Source: a virus. Taken from it: a stretch of DNA of 64,000 nt. The translations under genes were made by a program, and so were the position numbers. The stretch lies in IMG/VR virus record IMGVR_UViG_3300025695_000006, positions 1 through 64,000 of that record. One strand, 5' to 3'. Positions 1-9,900 of this stretch are shown here, in pieces. Under the pieces are notes generated by a model. That model was not told the origin of the DNA. It was given only the letters and a program-made list of their open reading frames with translations, and made no database searches. The first letter of the stretch is position 1, and each line of letters begins with the position of its first letter.

Positions 1-798
1 AGAAAAATAATCGTCACCGTAAGTACCCCATTTGGTTTCACCATTTAATATAGCTTTTAACCCGTTGTCGTTTGGTTTCTCCTCTAACAACTCTTTGGTC
101 CTATTTATAACCCAATTATAATCGACTGGTACGTCTTTTATTTCTGGGAAGTATTTAAGTACCTTTTTCTCACCAATATTCTTAACACCAGAAATGTTAT
201 CACTACTGTCACCAGCAATCATCTTAATAATACCTACATTCATGTGGTGATAATCAAAGTAAGACTTAAAATTATCTTTATTAATCATGACTCTAGCTTT
301 ACTAATGGTTAACTGAACCTTAGTGTCGTCATCTAAAAGTTGCAACAAGTCTCTGTCGTTAGTGTATATAACTTTGTTCTCACCTGGTGAGTTCATACAA
401 TAATGAGCTATACCATCGTCAGCTTCGCACCCATCTACCTCTACTTGTCTTATCGATAATTCTTCTAAGTATTGTTTGATTCTGATTCTCTGTCTATCTA
501 GGTCGAACCTTTCGCCGTCATCATACTTATCATTTCGGTTCATCTTATAGTAAGGATAATAACCTTTTCTATAATCTTTAGAACCTTCACCTTCCCAAAA
601 TACAACTACCTTAGTTACGGCATAGTCTTGATAAAATCGTTTTATAGTGTTTATAAAATGATATATAGCGCCAACACTACCATGTTTACCTTGCGTATGT
701 TTAGCTCCGTGAAATCCCTGCTTTAGTAAGTACTCACCATCAATAAGTAATGAATTAATGGTGGTACGCCTATTTCTTGTGGGTTTATTAATTTTCAT
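1..798 (-). CDS. 5'-3' exonuclease / flap nuclease, T4 RNase H-like (C-terminus cut by window edge)
   Basis: The reading frame opens at an ATG at 798 and runs off the left edge, giving about 265 residues. It has the landmarks of the FEN/5'-nuclease (PIN-like) family: an N-terminal LLIDGEYLLKQGFHG block, a central EADDGIAHY acidic motif, IYTNDRDLLQLL, and a helix-hairpin-helix region with IAGDSSDNISGVKNIGEKK. The aspartates in these motifs are the usual metal ligands. Members remove RNA primers and flaps during lagging-strand synthesis. The start overlaps the end of the uvsX-like gene by 11 nt, so the two are probably translated together after ssb. T4 rnh is the closest functional analogue. 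The missing C-terminus prevents a length comparison, but the identification of the family is secure. Confidence 0.85.
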   Translation of the reverse strand, partial: MKINKPTRNRRTTINSLLIDGEYLLKQGFHGAKHTQGKHGSVGAIYHFINTIKRFYQDYAVTKVVVFWEGEGSKDYRKGYYPYYKMNRNDKYDDGERFDLDRQRIRIKQYLEELSIRQVEVDGCEADDGIAHYCMNSPGENKVIYTNDRDLLQLLDDDTKVQLTISKARVMINKDNFKSYFDYHHMNVGIIKMIAGDSSDNISGVKNIGEKKVLKYFPEIKDVPVDYNWVINRTKELLEEKPNDNGLKAILNGETKWGTYGDDYFS

Positions 799-1762
799 CC
801 GTTTGTAAATCGTAATCGTTTGACCCTAATGTCTCTGCCCAGTAGTCAGAATACTCTTTTTTATATTCAGCGATAGATTCTTTTGTATCCACTATAAATC
901 CATGTGGTGTTGCTATTATCCTACCGTCACCGTACCCTAAACCATTAACATGATTTTTTAACACACCTATCTTAGTTCTGGTAGCGAATTTAACTTTACG
1001 CCCGTTTTTAGTTGCGTCTATCTTGCTGGTACCAGAATTTTTCTGATTACCAAATAAATATATCATTGTAGAGTTTAGCCATAACGCTTCCCCACCTTTA
1101 GCTTTAACTCTAGGTTGACCGAAAGGGTTGTCGGGTAGTTCTACCCATGGTTGGTTAATTACCACCATAGTGTTAGTGTATTCGGAAGTTTCTTTTCTAG
1201 TACTGTTGATTCTTTGGTTTATACCCATACCTATCTTCTCTGCTAATACCCCAGCTGTATGTTGTTTACCACCTTTGCCATCAAAAGTCATTTTACAAGG
1301 TACGGAACCTACTGAATCCCAGAAAAATACTAAGTCAAAAGGTATATCCCCTTTAGCTTGGTCATCTAACAACTTGTTAATGTAGTCCGTTATTTGTTCT
1401 ATATAGAAGAAGTCATCTCTATAAAAGAACTTACCACCCCATTCTCCAGTTGTAGGGTCTTGATCAACATCTAAGCCCATTAGTTTCGCGTGACTGAAAT
1501 CCCACTTTTTTTCTGTAACTAAGAATACTGGTACGGCACCCCTTTTCTGAGCATCGATAGCGGCTAAGATTAGAGCTGTTGTTTTTCCAGTATCTGAATG
1601 ACCTAAGAACATGTTTATATGACCAGTTGCGGGTCCTGGTGTTCCTGTCATTTCTAAGAATGCTGGACCACAATTTAAAAACGAGTCTGGTTTGTATGTT
1701 GTTGAGGAACTATATTTGTTTCTCATATCATCGAATGAGAATTCTTTCTTTTTTACTGCCAT
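788..1762 (-). CDS. uvsX: UvsX/RecA-like recombinase
   Basis: A 324-residue RecA-fold ATPase. The Walker A motif GHSDTGKT is at residues 54-61, the segment LVTEKKWDF at 81-89 carries the expected glutamate, the Walker B strand DLVFFWDS is at 143-150, and VVINQPWVELP corresponds to the L2 DNA-binding region. Phage UvsX proteins of this type are slightly shorter than bacterial RecA and form the presynaptic filament used in recombination-dependent replication. It lies directly downstream of the ssDNA-binding protein gene and overlaps the following nuclease gene, which matches the functional trio ssb-uvsX-nuclease. A terminator-like hairpin sits between ssb and this gene, so expression may depend on readthrough or a separate promoter that I could not identify. 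The UvsX assignment rather than generic RecA is from context and length. Confidence 0.88.
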   Translation of the reverse strand: MAVKKKEFSFDDMRNKYSSSTTYKPDSFLNCGPAFLEMTGTPGPATGHINMFLGHSDTGKTTALILAAIDAQKRGAVPVFLVTEKKWDFSHAKLMGLDVDQDPTTGEWGGKFFYRDDFFYIEQITDYINKLLDDQAKGDIPFDLVFFWDSVGSVPCKMTFDGKGGKQHTAGVLAEKIGMGINQRINSTRKETSEYTNTMVVINQPWVELPDNPFGQPRVKAKGGEALWLNSTMIYLFGNQKNSGTSKIDATKNGRKVKFATRTKIGVLKNHVNGLGYGDGRIIATPHGFIVDTKESIAEYKKEYSDYWAETLGSNDYDLQTDEN

Positions 1763-1782
1763 TTTTTATATATTAATTTGTT

Positions 1783-1837
1783 AAAAAAAATGTGTGGGTA
1801 TATAAAGGTATACAACTACCATTTAGGTACCCACACA
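1783..1837 (-). terminator. Long-stem intrinsic terminator between ssb and uvsX
   Basis: A perfect 10-bp stem (TGTGTGGGTA at 1791-1800 paired with 1828-1837) encloses a 27-nt loop that holds a second small GGTA/TACC hairpin. On the minus strand the stem is followed by eight T residues (1790-1783). This is a good rho-independent terminator for the ssb transcript, and because uvsX starts only 21 nt further on, it may act as a partial terminator that sets the ssb:uvsX ratio. Confidence 0.7.
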
Positions 1838-1854
1838 TTGTGTTATTAAAGCTA

Positions 1855-2811
1855 CTAGAACGGTAAGTCACTTATATTTAATTCAGCTTGATTAGCTGGT
1901 TCTGTTTGAGTGGCCGTTGTTGTAGATTCTGCTGTTGTTGTAGATTCTGCTGTCACTGATGGTGCAGGCGTTTCGTAAGTTGTTTTTTCTACTGGTGCCT
2001 GAGCTGATTGATAACTAGTGATACCTTCTTCAGATTTTTTAACGAATTTTTTAGCCTCAGCATCCCACATAGGTTCAGCACCTTCTGCTACTAATAATAA
2101 GTAATCTTGTGGTTTTTTTCTAAATACGTCTGTCCAAACCATAGGATCTTCTAGGATCTGTACCGCTTGATTCTCATCTTCACTTAACTTAGACTCTCTA
2201 TCTGGTATGATAGAAGAAACTTTACTATAACCAACTTTATTATCTCTAGATTTATCCCTAATGATAGAGATTGAGATATCGAAACCTTCAAATGGGTTCC
2301 AGAAAGCTCCGTATTTCTTAACTAGAGGTGCGATTTTGTCCATGATACCTGAACCATCTTGTACGGCTGGGAATCTCCAGAACTTAACACCTTCATCTTC
2401 TTTACCTCTTTCAATACATCGAACTATGAAGTATTGTCTAGATCTATAACTGTTAGCTGTTTTTCTGTCGTCAGAATCACCAGTGTTCATAAGATATTTG
2501 TACGCATCATTAAGAGGTGATGGTTCGTTATCTTGTGCTGGGTCGTAAAGTTTAGAATAACGTTTTCCGATTTTTAAGTTGTGGAAATATCCAACTTTGT
2601 ACCATTTTGTGGGATCATCTTGGTTAGGTAGTATCCTAATAGATTTTTCTCCTTGATTTTCACCGTCTTGTAATGCGATAGTGAAATACTTTTTTAAATC
2701 AACGCCAGTTCTGCGTGTAGATTTTTCAGCTGCTTGAGCTTTAGCTTGTTCGTAATCGGCCAGAGTATCTGTTGCGGCCTTGCTCCAATCAATCTTTTTG
2801 TAATCAATCAT
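1855..2811 (-). CDS. ssb: Single-stranded DNA-binding protein, gp32-like
   Basis: A 318-residue protein with the overall plan of a phage replicative SSB. The N-terminal 25 residues are basic/alpha-helical (possible cooperativity domain), the middle (about 40-245) holds a beta-rich core with many aromatics and basics (KWYKVGYFHN, GKRYSKLYDPA, YFIVRCIERG, FWRFPAV), and a low-complexity T/A/E-rich linker with TTTAEST repeats leads to a C-terminal tip NISDLPF. A D-L-P-F or similar acidic-hydrophobic tip is the protein-interaction tail of SSBs. There is only one cysteine in the core, so the zinc site of T4 gp32 is absent. The gene has its own Bacteroidota-like promoter upstream and a terminator downstream, and is followed by uvsX. 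The identification is by architecture, tail and neighbours rather than by strong motif identity. Confidence 0.82.
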   Translation of the reverse strand: MIDYKKIDWSKAATDTLADYEQAKAQAAEKSTRRTGVDLKKYFTIALQDGENQGEKSIRILPNQDDPTKWYKVGYFHNLKIGKRYSKLYDPAQDNEPSPLNDAYKYLMNTGDSDDRKTANSYRSRQYFIVRCIERGKEDEGVKFWRFPAVQDGSGIMDKIAPLVKKYGAFWNPFEGFDISISIIRDKSRDNKVGYSKVSSIIPDRESKLSEDENQAVQILEDPMVWTDVFRKKPQDYLLLVAEGAEPMWDAEAKKFVKKSEEGITSYQSAQAPVEKTTYETPAPSVTAESTTTAESTTTATQTEPANQAELNISDLPF

Positions 2812-2836
2812 AATTATATTTTTTAATGTTATGGTA

Positions 2837-2868
2837 CAAACCTAAACAAAAAAACTACAATAAACAAG
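2837..2868 (-). promoter_or_regulatory. Bacteroidota-type promoter for ssb
   Basis: On the minus strand, TAGGTTTG (2844-2837) matches the Bacteroidota -7 consensus TAnnTTTG exactly, and CTTG (2868-2865), one mismatch from the TTTG -33 box, lies 20 nt upstream. The inferred start site would leave a leader of roughly 20 nt before the ssb ATG at 2811. Host-like promoters are expected for early and replication genes. Confidence 0.5.
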
Positions 2869-2893
2869 AATACACTTAAAAAATATTTGGAAC

Positions 2894-2922
2894 AAAAAAA
2901 AACCTCCGTATTAGAGGTTTTT
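2894..2922 (-). terminator. Intrinsic terminator after the 101-residue ORF
   Basis: Stem AAAAACCTC (2898-2906) pairs with GAGGTTTTT (2914-2922) around a 7-nt loop, and on the minus strand a run of nine T follows. It lies 25 nt beyond the stop codon of the gene at 2947-3252 and upstream of the ssb promoter, so it separates the tail operon from the ssb unit. Confidence 0.8.
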
Positions 2923-2946
2923 AAATTCACTTATTTCTATCGTTGT

Positions 2947-3252
2947 TTAGAAAATAGATTTATACACCTTTACTCCGTATACTAACAATCCTTTTTGAAC
3001 CCCAGTAGAACTAGAGTCCTCTACGGACGTCACCTGTATGGATGTTATAGGCATTTCAGTTAACCCTATCATCGATAATACGACATTAGAAACTCCGTTT
3101 ATTTCCACTGTTACTGTATCATTAACATTACCACAAGGTAGTATAGAATAATACCTAATATTGTAATCATCGTTATCAATTTCTGTTAATGGTGGGTCAC
3201 CAGCTGTTATATAGGTAGTCACTACCTCTTGTTGTAATCCGTTATTTCTCAT
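2947..3252 (-). CDS. Small protein of unknown function, beta-rich
   Basis: A 101-residue acidic ORF that I do not recognise. It is rich in V, T, I and S with short predicted beta strands (VVTTYITAGD, VTVEINGVSNVVLSM, SIQVTSVE, LLVYGVKVYKSIF) and no signal peptide or membrane segment. It is the last gene of the minus-strand structural block, 22 nt after the acidic-repeat gene and just before a strong terminator, so it is probably a late gene and perhaps a minor virion component such as a small beta-sandwich. No motif supports a specific role. Confidence 0.6.
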   Translation of the reverse strand: MRNNGLQQEVVTTYITAGDPPLTEIDNDDYNIRYYSILPCGNVNDTVTVEINGVSNVVLSMIGLTEMPITSIQVTSVEDSSSTGVQKGLLVYGVKVYKSIF

Positions 3253-3274
3253 ATCAATAGTTACTTACTTTTAT

Positions 3275-3970
3275 TTATTGTTTATCCCCAACGTTGTTAA
3301 AACTGTGTTTTATATCAACCTCATTGTAATCGTTAACCAGGTTGTCCATCATTGAAAGTTTATCTGGTCTACCCTCTAAATCGGTTTGAGTTTTTGGTCC
3401 CATATCTTCTAGGTATTCATCTTGAGTCACGCTAAATGGGTAAGAGTCTTTAGCTAAAGCTGCTCTTCTTTCTTCTTCAGTTTGTGGTCTCATTAACTCA
3501 ACTTCTTTAGATAATTTTTGCATTTGTTGTACTAAAGAATCCATTTTTTCTAAATTCTTTTCAACATTACTAACCTTGTTTATCATGTCTTCTATCTTAG
3601 AAGAGGCATTAGTTATTTTTTCTATAACATCGTCAGTTTTGGTATTCATCTCTTTTGCTGATGTGACTAAATCAGTTACATCAACCTCTATATCACCATC
3701 TTCATTTGTTGATTCAGCATCATCTACCATTTCTTCTTCTGGTTCATCAACGCTTTCGGTATCGTCTACCATTTCTTCTTCTGGTTCAACAATATCTTCA
3801 GCATCATCTACCATTTCTTCTTCTGGTTCAACAACACCTTCAGTATCATCTACCATTTCTTCTTCAGCTTCGTAAAATTTGTAATGTTTACCTTCTTCTA
3901 ATGTATATGATAAAATATCGTTATATCTCGATACTTCTTCTGATAAAACTTTCTCTTTTTTTATGTTCAT
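3275..3970 (-). CDS. Acidic-repeat coiled-coil protein of unknown function
   Basis: 231 residues. Residues about 35-93 hold four near-identical tandem units built on EEEMVDDTE/EEEMVDDAE separated by VVEPE-like spacers, giving an extremely acidic stretch. This is followed by a heptad-like segment (about 105-150, with repeated M/V/I and K/E: DMINKVSNVEKNLEKMDSLV) likely to form a coiled coil, and a C-terminal tail with YPFSVTQDEYLEDMGPK. Its start codon overlaps the stop of the preceding 73-residue gene (ATGA), so translation is coupled. The position between baseplate genes and the terminator suggests a late structural or assembly role, perhaps a scaffold or an adaptor binding basic partners. 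I do not recognise a family. Confidence 0.7.
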   Translation of the reverse strand: MNIKKEKVLSEEVSRYNDILSYTLEEGKHYKFYEAEEEMVDDTEGVVEPEEEMVDDAEDIVEPEEEMVDDTESVDEPEEEMVDDAESTNEDGDIEVDVTDLVTSAKEMNTKTDDVIEKITNASSKIEDMINKVSNVEKNLEKMDSLVQQMQKLSKEVELMRPQTEEERRAALAKDSYPFSVTQDEYLEDMGPKTQTDLEGRPDKLSMMDNLVNDYNEVDIKHSFNNVGDKQ

Positions 3971-4188
3971 CTTAAAAATCTTTTGTTTGAATTACTTATA
4001 GGGGTTTCTTCTCTTAATAATTCCCTACCGTCTTCTAGTACTAATTTTTTTTCTATCAAAGTTTTTTCTATTAAACCATCTTTAGTTTTAATATAACAAA
4101 CACCATTTAAATCACAAACTTCTTCACCTATCTGTGGGTTATTTTGATTACCCAGAAAATTATCTAATTTATTTCCAATATTATCCAT
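3967..4188 (-). CDS. Small protein of unknown function
   Basis: 73 residues, beginning MDNIGNKLDNFLGNQN. It holds two cysteines in a CDLNGVCYIK segment and a charged C-terminal half with repeated LIEKTLIEKKLVLEDGRELL, which could be a short beta-hairpin pair. It starts 12 nt after a TATTTATA motif and its stop overlaps the next ATG by the ATGA arrangement. It is likely co-transcribed with the two genes downstream. No family recognised. Confidence 0.6.
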   Translation of the reverse strand: MDNIGNKLDNFLGNQNNPQIGEEVCDLNGVCYIKTKDGLIEKTLIEKKLVLEDGRELLREETPISNSNKRFLR

Positions 4189-4201
4189 AATTGTTATTTC
4201 T

Positions 4202-4209
4202 TATAAATA
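4202..4209 (-). promoter_or_regulatory. TATTTATA motif upstream of the 73-residue gene (late promoter candidate)
   Basis: The minus strand reads TATTTATA, ending 13 nt before the ATG at 4188. The same octamer precedes several other late genes in this window. AT-rich 8-mers arise by chance here, so a single copy is weak evidence. Confidence 0.35.
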
Positions 4210-4247
4210 TAACGAATTTTATTAAAGTGTTGTATAGTAATTTAATA

Positions 4248-6950
4248 TTAAAAACTATTACTACCTAAGTCCCAAAATGTTTGTAGTGGTGGCCCATAAG
4301 TTATATTATCTGTATAATTATACGACCACCCATATACGTTATCCCTTGATTTTCTCTGAACGAATTTACCTCGTCCATCTGGATTTAAATTAGCATTTCT
4401 AGAGGTAACACTTCCTTCACTTTCTGCCTTGAAATCGGTTCTACCTTCGATTAATTGTTTAGCCTTATTTTGGTTAGTGGTGTCTTTAAGCGCTTCCCAT
4501 GTTTCTTTAAGTACCTTAGTTGCGGTAGCTATTGGGTCTGAGGATTGTTTGTATTTTTTTTCAGCTAACGCTTTTATGGCAGTAGCTTTATCTTTAATAT
4601 TAGCAAAATTTTGTGAAATCTCACCTGTTCTATTAGCGAATGCTGGTGCGTATGAACCTTTAGATTTGATTACTTCGGAAATTGTGGGTTTATACATTGG
4701 TGAACCAACTCTATTGTATATTGATTGTGCGACATCAGCTCTGCCTTGTGGATAACCATCTTCAAGTGCACATATAGCTAATAGCGACCAAAAATCGGCA
4801 GTATTGCCAGTTTGGATTGACCCAGGTGTTGCTACATTGCTACCTGTTGTTGTGTTAGTAGTTTTTGGTTTGACTCTTACTACAGCAAAATACTTAGTAT
4901 CTTTTATTTTACCGTTTTCTAGGTTTATTGCAGTACTCCCTATTTTTTCACTCAAATTACCTCCAATAGTGTAAGCTTTATTGTTTTCAATTCTAACCAC
5001 TATATCACTGTGACCATCGCTGCCTTTTACTACAGTGCTTAACCTATGGTTGGTACCTCTATTTTTATATACTATGTCACCAACACTTAGTATAGCCTCA
5101 TTAGCTTTGTAAGCCTTAAATTCATTTAAGTTGTTGTCTCTTATATCAACTAAAGATGTGTTATGGAAAGTTGATTCTGGGAAGCTAGAATACCCAGATG
5201 TTTTCATAACGTAACCAATGAAAGCTGAGCTCCAAAATTTCTTTGTGTCTATGAATTCTTCGGCCTTAGTGCCTGTTACACCTACTGACTCCCACATTTT
5301 AGTTAATATTGGTCTAAGTCTTGGGTCGGTTCCTTTAATACCTTTATAGTCTTCATATAGTTTTTTAGCTAATTCGACATGAGGTAAAGCTGTTGATGAG
5401 TTATTGTTGTTACTAGAATTAGCCTGTGGTGCTATATAAATATCATCACCGCTAGTTAGTTCTATAGTTGCGTCACGAATAGTCCAGTCTCTTAGTATAT
5501 CATCACTATCACCCGTATCTTCACCGTAGTTAAATTTACTCAAAAAACTGTGTTCTTTTAATGTAAGTGTATCATCAGGGGTTGTTTCGTCCGACCTAAC
5601 TATACTGTAGAAAGCATCGGTTTTAGTCTTACCTATACCACCAAGTGACACTATGTAGTGATCCTGGTGTGTTTCACCCGAATTTGGTAAAGAATATGGG
5701 GGTCTAGTATTACTTCTAGCCTTGATCCACTCAAAAGGCCCATTTTTGTCGTGACCTATAGTTGCGTTTGATTCGTAATTTATGTAATTATCATAAACAT
5801 CAAATTCTTCAGAATAATATTCCGTTATAACCCATTTGGTGGGTATTTCTTTGTAAACGTTTGTGGTTGTAATACCACCATTATTCAAAATATTTGGTGC
5901 TGTGGTGCTTTTTCTAACGTATATGTATTTCCTATCACTACCTATGAAGTAGTCATAAACAGTACCGTATAATATATTAGTTTGGATTCCATCTCTATAA
6001 CCCTCAACTGGTCTACCGTTAAGGAACTGATCACCTATATCATCGTCGGCCTTTACTTTGGCCAACTCATTATTAAATGCAACATCTTCATTCAAAGGAC
6101 CTAAACTACCGTCTGAATTTATGTCAGCCCATTTATTACTTTGTTCTGCTTTTCTTATCACATTAAAAAATAATATGGATGATGTTTGAGGATTTGGTGG
6201 TGTACCGTCTGCCTTAGTCTTTTGGTAATCAATCTCATCTGCTTTATGTTGATTTATGTATTTATAGTTTTCTGGTAACCCACCTGGTAGAAACCAGTGT
6301 GTGTTTAAATCATAGATAGATACACCCTGACCAAGGTACTCATTATTGTTTGGCTTTTCGTTAAACCACATGTTAGCCCTAGTTGTACTAGTTTTATAAT
6401 CGGCCCAATTAGCTGGTAAATCGTCTTCGAATGTTATCTTAGGGTTTGTTGAGTCGTTAGTTAAGTATCCGTTACCAGAACTGGGGGTCATTAACACTGT
6501 TTTGGGTTTGTAAAACTCATTCTCCGTTATCGACAGATAGTTTAATAGTTGGGAAGGGTTGTCACCTAATCTGTAAGCTTCATTCAGCATGGTTTCGGCT
6601 AAACAACCTTTTCTGTAATAACCGTCTATTAGTTGACTTAATGATATATTTTCTAAAGGCTCTATCTTATGGTATAAATCAAAAACTAAAATATCAGCCC
6701 AATATGGCGCTGAATTTTTTAAATTCCAACCACTAACATTATTTAATTTGCACGCGTTGTTGTGTAGGTAAGATATTATGGTTTTTATTTTAACCGTATC
6801 AGTATCATCATTAGATGTCATAAAGTTAATATAGGCTACGATAACCCATGATGCTCTGTAGGGTACAAATTTACCTTCTGAGTCTGGGTTAAGATCTGCG
6901 TCTATCCCTTGGTATAGTGTCCCGAAAGGGTCTTTTTCATTTATATTCAT
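4248..6950 (-). CDS. Baseplate-associated protein with DUF2272 and cell-wall-hydrolase-like domains
   Basis: 900 residues. Residues about 565-690 match the phage DUF2272 pattern: FWSSAFIGYVM, a serine/histidine segment SFPESTFHNTSLVD, VGDIVYKNR, then HSDIVVRIENNKAYTIGGN. Residues about 715-800 resemble a SleB-type (Hydrolase_2) lysin: LLAICALEDGYPQGRADVAQSIYNRVG, where the glutamate is the likely catalytic acid, followed by the long loop typical of that family. The N- and C-termini both carry an LNPD..GKFV motif (residues about 18-29 and 865-875). Large phages use such proteins at the tail tip to open peptidoglycan during DNA entry. It follows the hub-like gene by 11 nt. The remainder of the N-terminal half is unassigned and probably structural. 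Confidence 0.7.
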   Translation of the reverse strand: MNINEKDPFGTLYQGIDADLNPDSEGKFVPYRASWVIVAYINFMTSNDDTDTVKIKTIISYLHNNACKLNNVSGWNLKNSAPYWADILVFDLYHKIEPLENISLSQLIDGYYRKGCLAETMLNEAYRLGDNPSQLLNYLSITENEFYKPKTVLMTPSSGNGYLTNDSTNPKITFEDDLPANWADYKTSTTRANMWFNEKPNNNEYLGQGVSIYDLNTHWFLPGGLPENYKYINQHKADEIDYQKTKADGTPPNPQTSSILFFNVIRKAEQSNKWADINSDGSLGPLNEDVAFNNELAKVKADDDIGDQFLNGRPVEGYRDGIQTNILYGTVYDYFIGSDRKYIYVRKSTTAPNILNNGGITTTNVYKEIPTKWVITEYYSEEFDVYDNYINYESNATIGHDKNGPFEWIKARSNTRPPYSLPNSGETHQDHYIVSLGGIGKTKTDAFYSIVRSDETTPDDTLTLKEHSFLSKFNYGEDTGDSDDILRDWTIRDATIELTSGDDIYIAPQANSSNNNNSSTALPHVELAKKLYEDYKGIKGTDPRLRPILTKMWESVGVTGTKAEEFIDTKKFWSSAFIGYVMKTSGYSSFPESTFHNTSLVDIRDNNLNEFKAYKANEAILSVGDIVYKNRGTNHRLSTVVKGSDGHSDIVVRIENNKAYTIGGNLSEKIGSTAINLENGKIKDTKYFAVVRVKPKTTNTTTGSNVATPGSIQTGNTADFWSLLAICALEDGYPQGRADVAQSIYNRVGSPMYKPTISEVIKSKGSYAPAFANRTGEISQNFANIKDKATAIKALAEKKYKQSSDPIATATKVLKETWEALKDTTNQNKAKQLIEGRTDFKAESEGSVTSRNANLNPDGRGKFVQRKSRDNVYGWSYNYTDNITYGPPLQTFWDLGSNSF

Positions 6951-6961
6951 GCTTTTATATA

Positions 6962-9900
6962 TTATAAACCTCTGTCTGAGTATATTATCCCTGTAGTTGG
7001 TAAAGGGGTTATGTCACTTCTGTTGGTGAACCCAGTTGCTTGTGATGATCTAAAGGCGCTGTTTATTAATTTTTTTATAACAACATTGTTTGCATTTGGT
7101 TTCCTTGCGATAGGTTGTCTAACCCCTTTAAATGTTGTGACCATACTATTCGGAGTTATTTTATGACTCACATTTGTTATCCAGTAAGTACCGTAAAATA
7201 AAGGTACGTTCCTTAAATAGAAATATGATAAAGGTTGTATGGTCGCATTACCTAAACTAGTTACGGTACACGAATACGACCTACTCTCCATCGCACTAAA
7301 TAACTTACCTGAAGAAAGTACAACACCAGACGATTTATCTGATAAAGATACTGTTGTTTTGATACTTTCTTCAGTATTCACAAATTCGTCTGTTGATATC
7401 TGTATATTTTTAAACATGTTTTGGTTTTGATTAGCGAAATCAACAATAAAAGATGTTATGTTTGAGTTACTTATGTCTGATGGTACATCTTCATTTAATA
7501 ACCTACCGTTACCATCTACGTCCAATTGACTAGGGTCTATATCTAAACAAAATGTGTTACTAGGGTCGAAAGTTTGTTTCATACCTTTCTTTTTCTGACC
7601 TTTTCTTGATATCTCTGAGGTTAATGAACCTAGTTGAAATACGAATGATGGATTTGAGTCCCACATTTCTAAGTCCCTAAATACCCCAAACATGTCGTGA
7701 GCTAAATCATAAGGTGATTCATCATTTTTATTTGTTCCGTTAAGGTTTATATATGATGTTAACGGTAGTAATAAAAATTCGTGTTCTGAGGCTAGCATAG
7801 ATAAAACGCTCCACATGGATTTGTCTGTAGATTTTTTTACATCCATGCTTGAGTTAATGTTTGTACCTAGTATCGCTGATAAGCCACTTATATCCACTAG
7901 AACTTTGGAACCATAATCATTATTCCCTCTATCTAGAACACTAGTATAATCAAATAAATCCTTTAGGCGTTTAGTCTTTATGTCTCTATCTTCATCGTAT
8001 TTACCAAAAGAATCTTCATCACAAAAATCACTTGATTGTACATTGAAGTTGTAGAATAGTGGTTGGTTTAATATTTCGTTAACATCTATATTAGCTAACT
8101 CAGCGCTTCCATTTTTTATTAGGTTAGTGTTCTTTAAGTCTATGTTTTTAAAAGATACGTTTTTATCGTATAGGGTTTTTATTCGATAGTATGTACCAGC
8201 CTTTACATCTTCGTCCCCAGATTTAAAATCACTATAAGTGTTTTCCCCTGAATCCACAAATTGGTCTATTTTAGTTAACGTATCATGTAAATGACTCATC
8301 GATGAATCAAATAACTTTATTGTATTATTTACTGTTTTTTCATTGAAGGTCTTAATCCATTCATCGAACTTATCACCCATATCTAAGTCGCTAACCGCGT
8401 TTATTAGGTAGCTCTTAGTCGATACGGTTTCGTAAACACCGTTTACTATCTCACCTAATACCAATCGATTATAATCATCATCAATGTCGGTATCTTGATC
8501 ACCTTCGTTGCCTCTGAAACTGGCCATTAGTTTTTGTCTCACTTCTTTAAATTCGCGTAATAAAGAGTATACTCTTGTTACATTATATTCTGAAGTTGGT
8601 ATGGTGTACCCTATATAATCTCTTAAGTAGGATAATAGTAACTTTAAGTTACCTTCATTTAATTCTATGTTTAATAAAGTAAAGAAGTTTTTGGTTAACT
8701 GAGTTATAACGTTTTTGGTACCTAGTGAAGGGTTTATGAATTTACTATAATATAGATCAAGATAGACGTATTTATCTATCAAATTTTCTATAATTGAAGG
8801 ATCTTGTGTATCTTGGTTGTATGGTTGTATATCTTGATCACCAAACAATATGGTTCTAAATAATAATTGGTCTCCAACCTCTTTTACGATACTGTTGTAA
8901 CTCTTTTCTTCTGATGAGTAAGCTATTATCGGGTTAAATGCGAATGAATTTATTTTTATATGTGTTGGGTTACCTCTAGTGTTTTCAACATTTAAGGGAC
9001 CCATTGTTGAATAATTATTTACTGTTATTTTATCATTAAGAAACTCATCTATAACTACAGAAGCTTTGCTTTCTTGTGCAATTGTTAAACTTGTGTTTAG
9101 TAACCTGCTTAACCCAGTTGTTGAAGCGAATTGTATGAAGTGACCCGTATAACCATATAATAGAGCCGATATTTCATTTTTTTCGTATGTTCTACCATGT
9201 AGTGTTAAAATACTAGGTAGGTTTTCGTGACCTATAATACACAAATGTTTTAATAGCGATTTAAAATTAAAGCTATTAAATGTTTTGGTGAAGTATTCAC
9301 TAGTGTTATTGCTACTAAATTGTTTATATAAAGTTCTAAAATCTTCTAATTTATCTATATCAAATATATCAATCATACTTTTAATAGATGACGTTTCGTA
9401 ATACTCTGCTTTGTCACTAAAGTTAATCAGAGGATTAGTACCCTTATCCCAATTATATTCTCTCCATACAAATTTAAATGTTTTTGGTATGTACAAACCT
9501 TTCCCTTTGGGGAAATTCTTAAAGGTTAAATCATTCCCTAGGTCGTTATAAAACCCGTTTTCAGTAAATCTATTCTTGAACTCATCTCCGTATATATCTA
9601 TATCGTACAAGTAGTTAGTCGTTTCAATTGTGTCTGCTAGGGTTATGTAAGAACCACCCCCATTAATTTCATTACTCTTTATTAAGTATTTGATATGTGA
9701 CGGTGTTAATCTACCTGTATGTGTAGGTTGGTCAAACCATAATAACCTACTGCTATTCAGTATTAGAGTTCTATTATCGAACTTAAGTCTATGTATTGCG
9801 TCTGGGTCTGTCGTGTTAGCTACAATATGTACATCATCGTATCTATCTAAATAATTTATCTTTTTGACAGTAGTAGGGTTACTGAAAGGTGTTTTTGGTT

